From assembly GCA_036245805.1 (NCBI GenBank), contig BTRK01000003.1:32381215-32445214 (forward strand): a DNA stretch of 64,000 nt, given 5' to 3'. The notes below the pieces were generated by a model, which saw nothing but the letters and a program-made list of their open reading frames with translations, ran no database searches and was not told where the DNA came from. Shown one piece after another: positions 1 to 11,222 of the stretch. The position numbers and the translations under genes were made by a program. Source of the stretch: Pristionchus mayeri. Lineage: Eukaryota > Nematoda > Chromadorea > Rhabditida > Neodiplogasteridae. Position 1 is the first letter of the stretch; every line of letters starts with the position of its first letter.

Positions 1-644
1 TTTATGAACCCACACTTCTATTCCGTGCCTACTCTGTGATACCTATTCAAGTACCTCGCTGACCCAAGAGTCCTTCAGAAGTGCTCCTCATCCACTTCCT
101 CGTGTCATTTCGGCCACTTCATCTTCATCAAAGGCCTAATTCGAGCCGACATGAGACGAAAAAAACCGGTGCGAATGAACAGCAAAGGAGGCGGACATGA
201 CATCGGGGAGGAAAGAGGAAACGAGATGAGAGGCCGCTCTCGCGTTTCCTCTGATCACTAGAGCCTGCTGCAAAGGCAGAGGCAACGGGTGCTCTCGTCC
301 CCCTAGGGGGACCGAGAGAGGCGTAGAGGCTCGAACGACCGGCCCCGATTCGGGGAAATGTCGACGTGCGTCTGAGCGTCGGAATGTGAAAAGAGATTGG
401 GCAAGAACCTCTCAAATTCACGAAAATGCGATCTCTGAACCGCAAACAGAGCTAAGGAAAATGTGCGAACTGGCGGGATTCAAAGCATTGGGAGTGTTAC
501 GACCGGCGATATATTGCACGGAAAGAGGAGAGGTTTCTGGGAGAACTCTGAGGGGATTCAATGGGGCGCTTCAATCTCGCTAGGAAAAAAGCACGTAGAA
601 TTGAGCAGTGAACGAATCTCATCAGTGAGTGCTAGTGCACTGCA

Positions 645-721
645 TTTTCGAATATGCTTCAGGTGCAATGTATAGCGGACGAGATTTTGCTTATGTAGCG
701 CACCTGAAACATACCCGAAAA
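645..721. repeat. Short hairpin repeat, family H2 (CAGGTGC...GCACCTG)
   Basis: The left arm reads TTCGAATATGCTTCAGGTGC and the right arm GCACCTGAAACATACCCGAA, which are near-perfect reverse complements around a roughly 30-nt loop. The same outline recurs at 804-882, 1928-2006 and 4712-4793. Size and structure fit a tiny MITE or a structured-RNA repeat. No target duplication was obvious. Confidence 0.6.
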
Positions 722-803
722 GACCTCTCCCATCTCTTCTGAGGGCTTGCGCACTCGCTCTTGGCTAACAACTAGAGTTCAGATATTAGACAATTGTTGT
801 TGC

Positions 804-882
804 CTTTTCGGGTAGTTTTCAGACCCGATAAATATCTGATGAGCGGTTGTTCATTGATAGCACCTTAAACATACCCGAAAAG
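804..882. repeat. Short hairpin repeat, family H2
   Basis: The arms TTTTCGGGTAGTTTTCAG and CACCTTAAACATACCCGAAA pair imperfectly. It is the same family as the copy at 645-721, with the outer CGGGTA/TACCCG ends best conserved. Confidence 0.55.
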
Positions 883-1056
883 ACAGCAAATTTGTTCGAT
901 AAGAGAACTCTAGAAGTGAACGAATCTCTCATGCGGACTTGTGCACTCGCTCTTGGCTAACAACTTTTCAGAATCGAGCAAAATCATTCGCTCTCACTCA
1001 ATTCATTTCCACAGCTGGGATTAGTAGGGTCAAGCGGCGGGCGCGGCGCAAAAAGT

Positions 1057-1310
1057 AGAGGAGGAGGAGAATAAAGGATGGCTGGGTATTGAACGAGCGA
1101 GAGATGGAGGAGAGAGTGGAGGGGAGGAAGAGAGTGAGGGGAGGGGGAGGAGAGCGGAGGAGAAGAGGAGAAGAATTCTCCTCGCTCTGGTCAGCTGAGT
1201 GGGGAGAGACGGGGAGGGGAGGGGAGGAGGGGGTGCCTATCGACCGGGAGGAGCGGAGGAGGGGGGGGGGAGAGGTGAGGAGAGGGGAGGAGGGAGAGGA
1301 GGGGAGAATC
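1057..1310 (+). repeat. Polypurine (GA-rich) tract with poly-G run
   Basis: About 250 bases of almost pure purine on the plus strand, made of GAGG/GGAG units and including a run of about ten G near 1261-1270. Polypurine tracts of this kind can adopt triplex or G-quadruplex structure; that is general knowledge. The open frames across it (both strands) simply reflect the composition. Confidence 0.7.
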
Positions 1311-1927
1311 ACAGGTGAAAGGGCGCGTATAGTGGAGGGAGGCACGGGATGCGCCAGAAAGCACGAGCGACAGACTGTGATCGGCGCGTGGTTTTTCATT
1401 GCAGTCACACCTCTATGAAGATGGCAATCATCGGTCTCTCAATTTCGCATGATCTCTCTCTCTCTCTCTCTCCCCGGGCAGAGAAAGCACCTCCACAGAG
1501 TTCACAACACCACCCGGGCTCATCATTTGACCGAAACACTCTTTGCTCCATGAGCTAAATCTCTCATTGAATGTTCGATGTACACACATAAATTCAGTGG
1601 CGCTTTGAGAAATACGGGGAATGAAATCTTCAAACCACTCTCTATTCAATAAGCTCTTACTACTTGCTGCACGAGTTGAGCAACATGCAGCCTGTTTTGA
1701 TGATGCAGAGTCTGACTAGGTCTGACAGATAAGCGATAACAAGAATAGAACTGATCATAACACCCCCTGGTACGCAAGAAAATTCCCTCGATGATGTATT
1801 TTCCCGTAGCCATGACATGCGCGCAGCGACTCTTGCACTCAAAACCCGTGAGACTTTGCATGATGATAGAAACAAGAAAATGCGCCACGAACAGAGCTGT
1901 TATATGTTATTGGAAAATTGATGTTGC

Positions 1928-2006
1928 CTTATCGGGTAGGTTTCAGTAGCGTTACATAGTTGATGAGAGTTTGTTTATTTATAGCACCAGAAACATAACC
2001 GAACAT
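1928..2006. repeat. Short hairpin repeat, family H2
   Basis: The arms TTATCGGGTAGGTTTCAG and GCACCAGAAACATAACCGAA mark a diverged member of the family seen at 645-721, with a loop of about 40 nt. Confidence 0.5.
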
Positions 2007-4711
2007 ACAACATTTATTTCCAATAAATACGTCGGAACTCTGTGGGCCATCCTTCATCCGTCAGGAGATAACTGGTCTCCATCTAATGTCTAGCGGAAAT
2101 CGTTACGGAAGGAGCGTGTTCGGGAAAATGTAACAGAGAAGAAGGAACCAGAAGCATCACAAATCGTGCTTGGAAAACAATATTCATGTTTTCAAGTTTC
2201 CGAATTCGCTAATCCTACGGAGAAAGGTATTCTCCTGTTTTCGCACAATCTCTGCTTTGGCATTGTTTTACTACTCTCCTCTGAACAAGTAATCCGATTT
2301 AATCTGCATAAGAGTCGAAAGGGAACACAGGGAGTTGAGAGGTGATCGGATAGAACATCGAGCGAGTACCAGCTAGCACTGGTAGTGTTCATTTCTCAAT
2401 GTGTACCCGAAATCTAGTAGAGTTCGAGGAAAGAATGCACGTTCTCATAACTACACAATCTCTCGCGAATCAGCCGAGACTTCAACTAGAACAGACTAGA
2501 CACTCAGCTCGAACATAGAGCATGCAGTACGAATTAACGGTAAGTTGTGCATGGCCTTGCTCTTCGCATCGAATTGGTTTCCATGACCAGGCACGGCCAG
2601 CCACCCTCTGCCCGACTACTATTTATGATGTCAAGGACCATAAACTACACAACAATAGGCGCACAATCTGAGATATCCCGCCGTCCATCCATTCATCAAA
2701 CTCTACATCTGTTCAAATCTCAGCAGGAACACGATGATCTTACACCACTCGCGGTCGAGGATCGCTCTCTATTCACGCAAAATGATACACATAAGAAAAG
2801 ATGCAGCTGATACTGTCAACTACAGCGCTCAGCTGATTTCATGCTTAATGGGAATAGCCAGTTTCGAATTTACGCCCTTCCCTATCCCCGTTCCCCTTCA
2901 CTGCGCAGGGAAACGACCGGTCGACCGGATAACCTCCTTCCCCTGTACTACCATGTGACTGTTGATCTTTTCCCTCTCTCTATTTTCTGCCTAACGGAAA
3001 TCCTTCCCGGAATCACCACAGCAAAATAACGCGCTCTGCAGAGAAAATCGTTCACCTTAACAGGAAAATAGCCTATTTGATGCACTTGTATGGAACGAAA
3101 TATCAGTTACCGGTAAGCTCTCTTGGACATGTGACAGTTGATGATCTTGCACTCGCGTGATATTCTCTTCTCACTCGCTATTTACCAGCTCCCGATAAAT
3201 AGCGAGAAAAAAGTACCACACACGAGAACGATATTTGCGATCTCTATATAAGCGCCGGACGTCTAACCCCTAGAGTAATATAACTGGGCAGTAAAGTCAC
3301 TCAAAGAAGATGAGATGGAAAATAGCGTGATTTCTTCTTCGAAAGTCACGTTAAGTTAGACAGCCTCCTTCTCCTCCTCCTCCAAGACATCAACCTTTCC
3401 GCCCCCTATTTACTGCCCCGCTCTCTCTCAGCTGAAGGAGAAACACACACGCAGTCGCTCTTACTGATCTATTACTGCGCCCTCACCCCTAGAGTAAAGT
3501 CTCGTGAACACTGGCAACCAAATGGAACGCATATGGTCATTGTTTTCAAAACTGTGATGGATCTGACTACTTCCTACTCTACTAGGACACAATCAACGCG
3601 TAGAAAAATGAGAAGATTTCTCGGAAAAGGTTGATGACCTTCGGTTCCCAATTTAGGCGCGCGCATTTAGTGTGCGGTTCCCAACGCACTCTGAGGCCAG
3701 TGCAATCGAATTTGTCGCCGCGAAGGAAATGACTGATATCAATCACCACTAATTGCGGAAGAGAATGGGGTTACACTGAGACTCTTTCGACCAGAGTTCG
3801 ATATTGAGGTCTCTTAATTTCAAACACTATCTAATCTAAGCGTCCGAGAAAAGAAGGTAATGTTACCCGAGCTTCTAAAATTTCTATCTACAGTGGCAGT
3901 TGTTAGTCTAAGAAGTGAAATAGCATGCGAAATGAAGAGATAGCAGAGACTAACGAAGGTCAGTGTGGACACTAATCTCTCTCTCGACCACTACATCCCT
4001 CTCCTCTAGCACACAGATGTTTTCCCTTAGTCTGACCAAGCACCCAGAGAGCGAAGAGAGCAGTGAGTACTGGACGAGGAAGCATGCGGCCGGTCATGTG
4101 GGGGAACCGGAAAATAGGCGCTGCTACTTCCCGGTTGTTGCAAGTGTCGGATTGGCGGACGCGTGGAGGCGCGCGTTGCGGCCCCCATCCTGCCGCCCGC
4201 CGCAGCAGAACGTTCATAAACAGAAGGGACATGATGAGGGGGGAAGGGGGAGGAAGAGTGCGAAACGAGAAAAGAAAGAGGCGACGGGGAAATCCGTAGA
4301 GTTTGAGAACTTCGAGTGGGAAAAGTGCGCGCACTTGAGAGGACTGACTACTACTACTACTACTCATAAGATGGCAAGCAAAAAAGATCAATTACACTAG
4401 GTATTGTGCAAATGTTGTACTCAATAACAATACGTTTTCCTAGTGATCAAATCTCAAAAACCTCGAGATCATTCAGACAACTGATAGTGTGAGAGGTCAG
4501 GTGCGTGTTACACTGCAAAAAGCTCGTGAGGGGGAAAGGAGATCCCTCCAAAAGATTGGACACGGAAGCACACTTCCCATTCAATTTTAGCATCTCTAAA
4601 GGCTGCACGCATCGCAGGCGCCGAAATAGATGAATGAAAGCTAGTTTTCGAGGCACTTTTCATGCCTATTCCTGGCTTCTTCCAATTCGGAGTTTTATCT
4701 AGAGTTTTCTT

Positions 4712-4793
4712 ATTCCCGTTCAGGTATGCTTCAGGTGCGCTAAATTAATGGAGTACAGTTGTATATTCGTCACACCTGAAGCATATCCGAAAT
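4712..4793. repeat. Short hairpin repeat, family H2
   Basis: The arms GGTATGCTTCAGGTGCGC and CACACCTGAAGCATATCCGA pair closely. It belongs to the same family as the copy at 645-721. Confidence 0.55.
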
Positions 4794-5646
4794 AGCATTT
4801 CCATAAAGAGATTCGGGTCTAGTTTTAACTGGAAACCTCGTGAGCAGCTCTTTGATCAGCAGATTTGGTCGTCGCGAGGGAATGGGTATCACTCAAACTG
4901 GACTAGGGCGGGCTGTGTTTATCTCTGGGTGGTAGTTCCCTGCAGGGGAAAGGCAGCGGCATCTCATTTCTCTGCGTCTCTCTGCTTCTCGTGCTCTCTG
5001 GCTCACTCTAGCCTTCGAAAGTGGAGAGAGAGAGGGGGATGCAACGATGGGGAAACGACTTGTTTTGCTGCGGGGAGGAAAGAAAGGCAAGACGGCGCAG
5101 CTTAGGGACTGGTACGACGAGGGAAGAAAGGGCGAGCCGAGATGAAGGGGGTATGTTGATAGGGTTACGGTTCGGGCGGACCCGGAATCAGTTTTCATTT
5201 TGCCCACAAGCTAGAATTGAAGTTGTGAAGACATGACTCGGAAATGTAAATGGAACTGCTGAAGCGTAAGTCATACAAGAGAGAGTTCCAAGGAATTGCT
5301 AAATCACGACTGGCACTTCAACGACTTCCCGAAGGCTCGGACGTGTTTGCGGTTCGGGAGGAGTAGCAGTAAATATGTTTGTTTCTTGTTCGCACTTGAT
5401 GACGACCAGATATCAAAAGGTTAGTTTACAAACAACTGAAGAACCAGTGTTGAAGCACATTCAAAATGATTCCTAAAAAAGTGACAGATATTTCCTGAAA
5501 TCTTCGATGATTCGACAGCTGTTTATGGCGCCTCACTCCTGGGGGATATCGCGGCAATCTCGCCGAGTAATCTTCGCTCACTGAGAAGGCTGTTTTGAAC
5601 GAAGCGACGCGGAAGTTGCGGGGATTAAACTGTCCCGTCAGTGTGC

Positions 5647-5647
<1 letters not shown>

Positions 5648-5740
<93 letters not shown>
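5648..5740. repeat. (CT)n microsatellite, about 93 bp
   Basis: An uninterrupted CT dinucleotide array of about 46 units. An ORF reading (RE)n on the minus strand through it is an artefact of the repeat. Confidence 0.95.
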
Positions 5741-5743
<3 letters not shown>

Positions 5744-6180
5744 CTCTGACTTTTCAGACTGATGAGAGATCATGAAGAGACAAGAGATCAATTTCTGGCC
5801 ATTCTATCCTGAGGAACACTCCGTTTCACGCAATTCTAGAAGGCGAGCGATGCTGATTGCTCTTTGATCTCTGAAGGTTTCAGAGGAAAGACAGGAGTCG
5901 AGTGGAGAAATGCGCTTGCAGGGGAGTAAGAATGCGTTGCGTTGAGTGGAAGTAAGACGAACGGATTCGAGGGGGGCAGGAAAATATATGCACGCTGTGT
6001 TGTTCCGGATATTCAAGATGTTAGAGTTAAACTAGATTTGACCACTGAATTACCTTTCAATGCCCATCCGCCTCATGTCTCACCCGTGAAACTCGTTTCA
6101 ATTCTACTTGTTTTCGTGGGATTACCGAACAGCTATTACAACTCTCCACTGCATAATCCACCGTTGTGAATCAGCGAAGG

Positions 6181-6455
6181 CGTGGGTGGCGCAGTGGTGT
6201 GAGGCGCCGCTCGTCATACAAGGGTCATGAGTTCGATCCCCCGCCTGGGCAGACCAAGCCCTCTATCCCCCCGGGGTCGGTAAATTGGTAGTGACCTCGG
6301 TCGCGAAAGGTAACGTTCCCTAGAAGCACTTTGGACAGCAGGGATACGTAGTCCTAGCAGTAGTCGGCTTCACCGCACTACACCACCTAGCGTAGTCGTT
6401 CACGACTGTAAAATCGCTTGACGTGGCTGCACCTTTACCTTTTACCTTTTTACCT
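6181..6455 (+). mobile_element. tRNA-derived SINE
   Basis: The head looks like a tRNA: an A-box-like TGGCGCAGTGG at about 6187 and a B-box-like GAGTTCGATCCC at about 6229, the two spaced as in a tRNA gene. The body continues for about 200 bp beyond any tRNA and ends in repeated CTTTACC/TTTTACC units. The same 3' body recurs at about 14546-14663, and the same tail at 56733-56793. The tRNA head, unrelated body and short-repeat tail are the usual SINE layout. I do not call it a functional tRNA because the cloverleaf does not close. Confidence 0.8.
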
Positions 6456-7482
6456 GCATAATTTGTGATGTCACGCTGCCGAAATACAGCGATTTGTCCG
6501 CCTCTCTTCATTGCTCTCTGCACCGTTCGAATCTCTCTCCGTGCTATCTCGCAGTGAATGAGAAGAGTGTCAGTAATGACTCGCGCGTAATCTCTGCAAA
6601 AGACATACAATTGCCCGATAAACGGCCTGTTTTCATCCTTCGCTGATTCACAACGGAAACGCGGCGGCGCGCGTTTGAAATTTTGAATTTTTGTATCCCA
6701 ATAAAATTGCCAATAGTGCGAGGACCACATACCAGATTGGAAATTCAAAACATGATCATGCAAAAACACTACATATTGGCACCAATTCAGACCCCCGGAA
6801 ATGGAGCAGGCATAAGGAAAGAAAACATCGCACATCATGACCATTCGCAGTGGACGTTGACAAATATGCTGTTTTTGCATTTCTTTTTGAATTATAGTAC
6901 ACTTCCTAGGACAACTTGCTCGCACAAATAAAGTTAACGTGATTAATTAGCCCCATTTTAGGACAGTGGATCGTAGAACCAACAAGTTCAGAAGGACTTT
7001 TATTTCATCTGTTCTGAAAATGTGACAAAGTGTCGTGTCGTGCGTTTGTTGACCAGTTGAATTTCAGGGCGTCAGCAACACCTTGCCCTTCTCATTCGCT
7101 GAAAGATGCTGGATGATCAGGAAGTAACAAGGGTCATGTGTAAACAGGGAGTACGAGCAAGTGAAAATACATTTCCAATGTCTGCTGCTGGTACAGGGCA
7201 AGGGGAAGAGTTCAACCGCGAGATATTCGAGAAAGCAGATGGTGTCGGCTAGCACATCTTATTTTCTAGAACTATTGTAAGCAACTCAGGCAAATATGCA
7301 CCTAATTGGGGTTAAATGTTGTAGGGACCCAATGTCGCAGGCATTGCTTGCTTTCGAAATCAAGTATCGAATAAGACATATATGAAACATATTCGGCTTC
7401 CCGTAGTATTAGATCTTTGCTACTTGCTATTGTAGCGTCATAGTGCTCTCACTCATCCAGAGTAGAGAGGTCTTCTTCACTG

Positions 7483-7558
7483 GAAATGACTCTTTCCATG
7501 CCGTGTGTGCTGTCACCGCGCCTCGATCGAGATAACGCGAAATGAAGAGAGTCATTTC
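7483..7558. repeat. About 80-bp hairpin, family H1 (GACTCTCTTCATT)
   Basis: The ends GAAATGACTCTTTCC and GAAGAGAGTCATTTC are inverted copies. The family consensus, judged by eye, is GTCTGACTCTCTTCATTNC..., an inner GAGAGAGNGTGNG arm and the mirror image. This is one of about ten copies in the window. Confidence 0.55.
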
Positions 7559-8637
7559 TCACTCTGGCCGACAATAGAGTGTGGGAATTGAGGAGAGTCG
7601 GATCCTTGCTCGCTGCGACAGAACATGTGATTGTTGTCGCGTTTGCTGAAGCCTGGCCGTGCAATCACAAGTGCGCCAACGTACAGAGCGGGAAATAGTG
7701 ATGGAGGGGACGAGTAAACAATGTTCTCCCATGCACTATCGGCATTGATGAAAAACACATAATTCAATGCACTCTCCGTTTCGAAAATATGAAAATTTTG
7801 AGATCGTTGGTTCCTTAATTTAATTTTTATAGTCCACTGTACTCGAATTTTCCTAATCACATAGTTCACATAGAGTTTGTTTCCGTCCGTTGTACTGAAG
7901 GACTATTTGAGAGGGGGGACAATCATTGGTTTCTTTACAGTCACCGATCGGCTGTTTTGTGATCGTCGAAGGGCGATTGTTTAGGAGCATTTAGAAGAGG
8001 GACAAAATTGAGATGTTTACGAATGGGCGGAACAACATGGAAGAGGAAGTGAATGAAGTGAGTATGGGGGAACTTGAGTTCGGCAAATGCTGATGCCCAA
8101 ATACCATCAATTTGGTACAAGCATCTATTTGGTAATTTGGTACAAGCATCTTAATATTTTCCAAAATGGAAATCAAATCATAGAATTTTTGTCTTGAACG
8201 TCATTTTTGAAGGATTATATGATCTCCTGATATCACTTTGGATCGTCCGATTTGGTTGAGAACTCGAAAAAATGCGACTGTTTTAACGGATTTTGAATAA
8301 ATTCAATGTAACCAACTTGCGGCCGCTCAACATGACGACATAAATATTCACAAAGCTCATTTTTTCCTAATTACTCATGGCTCATTTAGATTTCAAAAAA
8401 CAACACACTGATGTGACTCAATTTTTGTTTTCGAAATCATTCTTCGAATAACACATCGTTGAGACTTCTGTGATTGTCTCCTAAAATATGTATGTTCACT
8501 TCTCAAATCACAGCTCCGTCTGGAGTCGAGGTATGTACTTGGGAGATGTTTCATTGTTACCAGGATGCGCTCCACTACATCACCATGTTTAGATCCTCTT
8601 ACCAGATGATCTTGAGTTTTTCAACTAAAAGGACTAA

Positions 8638-9503
8638 CAAGGGAAGGCCTTGTGATGTCTTTGGACTTATGGGTAGATACATGAATTCTGAGAACTCCTG
8701 TAAAGTTCAATTTTGCTGAACGCCCTCAGGGCACGTAAAAAATCGATATTTGTGCCCGCGTTACGGATATGTAAACCCTTCCAGGAGGCTTTACCAGCAA
8801 GCATGGGTGGTTGAGTGGTAGCGAGTCAGGAAAGTAATCCTATGGACGTAGGTTCGGCATGTCTCCGGGGAAAGTTTTTTTGCACTATTTTTGTGTGATA
8901 AGCCGATACTCTAGTAGCTAAAGTGAAAGCCCGTTTTCCCGTCTTCCCACTTTCATCTGTGGTAAATGCCGATCAGAGTGGTGTAATCCAGGAACTCTGC
9001 AAAAATCGAACCATCGCCATCAAGGGATCCAAGAAAGTACCACGTTAACCACGTAAACCACGTAGTACCACGTAAGTAAAGTAAAGTAGAAAGTACGAAA
9101 ATACCACGTAAAGATGAGTTCCCAAATGCCCGTCACCGAAATAAGTGGGGAAGCTATGGGTGGCGAAGCTATAAGGGATGTCTTCCTCTGGGCTGTACAA
9201 ATCACTTTCTTGGATCCCTTGATGGCGATGGTTCGATTTTTGTAGAGTTCCTTGATTACACCACTCTGAACGGCATTTACCACATATGAGAGTGGGAAGA
9301 CGGGAAAACGGGCTTTCACTTTAGCTACTAGAGTATCGCCTTATCACGCAAAATAGTGCAAAAAATCTTTCCCCGGAGAGATTTACGTGCCCTGAGGGCG
9401 TTCAGCAAAATTGAACTTTACAGGAGTTCTTAGAATTCATGTATCTACCCATCCCACTAGGTCGCGTTCCGAAAGTCCAAAGACATCACAAGGCCTTCCC
9501 TTG
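8638..9503. mobile_element. Foldback element (0.87-kb palindrome), TAA-flanked
   Basis: The sequence from 8638 (CAAGGGAAGGCCTTGTGATG) returns as its reverse complement ending at 9503. The arms match through most of the length, down to a centre near 9050-9200. Both ends are flanked by TAA, the target duplication typical of PIF/Harbinger-type (Tourist-like) MITEs, which makes that class the best guess. The arms are not equal: the left arm has about 125 extra bases, including a tRNA-like stretch at about 8804-8870. No transposase frame is present. Confidence 0.75.
8804..8870 (+). other. tRNA-like segment inside one arm of a foldback
   Basis: The stretch beginning GCATGGGTGGTTGAGTGGTA resembles a tRNA 5' half with an A box (TGGTTGAGTGG). 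About 40 nt later GTAGGTTCGGCATG resembles a degenerate B box. The stems do not close into a proper cloverleaf, so this is more likely a tRNA-derived relic than a gene. The matching position of the other palindrome arm lacks it. Confidence 0.35.
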
Positions 9504-10681
9504 TAAGGAAGATAACACAAAAATAGATATTTCCTAGCTATTTATTTTTATTATGATGATCTTTTTTATTTGAATAAGTGGCGAACCACAAGAAAACACC
9601 ATTGCTTCATTTCGAAAAAACTTATCCAATAAGCCATCAGTGAAACGTATTTCAATGATATCCAGACCTTTCACAGATAACTCATCCGATTACATGCGGA
9701 AATTCCATGGTTCCTTCTTACATAACCTTATTCGCCCACTCAATGACGGAGGCCCTTAAGAAGATTTGCTGGTTACAACATTAAACACGATATCAAATCT
9801 TTTGTTCCATGATTCACACAAATTTATACATCATATTTGTAAGGTGAACAGATTTTTTAAATTTTCTGCGACTCCTTTTCACCAATTCACGACCCCTTCT
9901 TATTCCCAGACTATCAGTCTGATCACATGAGGAAGTTCCATTCCCCTCAGCCTACGTAGCAGTGACCTTATTCGCCCACTTAGTGACGGAGAGGCCCTCG
10001 AAAGAAGATTTACTGGGCCTTTTGCACAATTCAATCTGAAAGCCCCTGATGACTCTAAGCGCCCGAGAAAGGTTCATTACGTTTCGAAAGCCTCCTCTCT
10101 TCCTGCACGAGGCAACGGGGCGGTTACTATTTTCGAGATTTGGGAAACAGCTTTGACCCCGATGATGTGAGGGTTTCGATACTGTTTTGAAAACAATGTG
10201 CCCTGAATAGAATCTCTATTTAGGGAGATACCATGAGAAAACTGTATACCAAAATACGGAATTGGATCTATTTCCGTAGGAGGAACCGGAAGACGTCGCC
10301 GCCCTTCCAACAATGACGACAGCTCAGACAGGATCTGTCTGATTCCGTAGTCAACGCATTATGAATAATATACAAATAGCGCTGTTCTTCGAAGTCATCA
10401 TCGCAGAGGGCCACTGTAAAAACAATTGTCTACGTTTCTACTCAAGTTAACTTTCGTTTCACTTCGCAATCTTCTGTCTTGAATCTGTGTCATTTCCGTT
10501 GTGTTGCACTCAATGATGATATCGCACTTCAGAAAGAGGACGTCAAGCTGAATCATATGGTTCCATGCAGACGCTCGGAGAAAATTACGCACATTAACAC
10601 TTGACTTCTTTGCACTGGCCTCTCGTCCTCGAGCAGGCATAGTTTGATCAGCAAGATTGCTCATTGCTAAGGATCACTTCA

Positions 10682-10761
10682 GAAATATGACTCTTTCATG
10701 CCGCGTAATCCCTCACCTGGCCTATCCATGAGAGATAACGCAGAATGAAGAGAGTCATTTC
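10682..10761. repeat. About 80-bp hairpin, family H1
   Basis: The ends GAAATATGACTCTTTCATG and GAATGAAGAGAGTCATTTC pair as inverted arms, as in the copy at 7483-7558. Confidence 0.5.
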
Positions 10762-10951
10762 TTGCGAAGACATCCTGCACTCGACTTCTTCACTATCCTC
10801 TCACATTTAGCATGTCCTCGAGCATCTATCATTTGTCCAATGTTCATTGCACTGGCTGCCCGCAAAACCGATCAAGACCTATAGGAAATGGGGCGAGATT
10901 CCCACCATCATCTCATTTCCGCGCCATCGCTCATGTTTCATTGGAGTAATC

Positions 10952-11029
10952 GTCTGACTCTCTTCATTATACATACTCTCTCTCTTTCTCTGACAAGCGA
11001 GAGAGTGTGTAAAATTAAGAGAGTCAGAC
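10952..11029. repeat. About 80-bp hairpin, family H1
   Basis: The arms GTCTGACTCTCTTCATTATA and AAATTAAGAGAGTCAGAC are inverted repeats around a CT/GA-rich middle. Confidence 0.65.
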
Positions 11030-11170
11030 CTTTGCGCGTTTCATTGCCTGACTGACTCCTCCACTGGAGGAGTCTCGTGGTGCTCTACTCTTACTTCTTC
11101 CTTCCTTCTAGCCGGAAAGGAAGATTCGGCAGCCTTTGCGCTTTGATTGATGACCGATCTTGCACAAGAG

Positions 11171-11222
11171 TAGAGTCATGACCAGCTTGGCTACAATAGT
11201 CATGACCAGCTTGGCTACAATA
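11171..11222. repeat. Two-copy 24-25 bp tandem repeat
   Basis: The unit beginning AGTCATGACCAGCTTGGCTA occurs twice back to back with no visible change. Confidence 0.8.

Larger units (their letters stand above)
1..5647. other. Gene-poor region with short hairpins and purine-rich tract
   Basis: No coding region could be supported here on either strand. Open frames are short, lack splice-supported continuation, and many follow simple sequence. The visible structure is a set of about 80-bp hairpins (listed separately), a polypurine tract and scattered CT runs. A TATATAA-like string near 3244-3250 could be a promoter, but I found no coding exon behind it. The interval could still hold small multi-exon or non-coding genes that I cannot see. 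Confidence 0.5.
5741..8637. other. Region without recognised protein genes
   Basis: Apart from the SINE and one H1 hairpin (7483-7558) nothing coding is supported. The 201-aa minus frame at 6320-6925 runs antisense through the SINE body and has no recognisable domain, so it is not annotated. Confidence 0.45.

Noticed and set aside
1089..1418. Plus and minus frames of 109 and 136 aa
   Set aside because: They follow the polypurine tract composition and have low complexity on both strands.
5426..5791. 121-aa minus frame with a long (RE)n stretch
   Set aside because: It is the translation of the CT microsatellite; no domain and no splice context.
6181..6255. Functional tRNA gene
   Set aside because: A- and B-box-like motifs exist but the acceptor and anticodon stems do not close, and the sequence continues into a repeated SINE body.
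6320..6925. 201-aa minus frame
   Set aside because: Overlaps the SINE in antisense, with no family resemblance or codon pattern.
11171..11222. CRISPR-like direct repeats
   Set aside because: Only two adjacent units with no spacers; the genome is eukaryotic.
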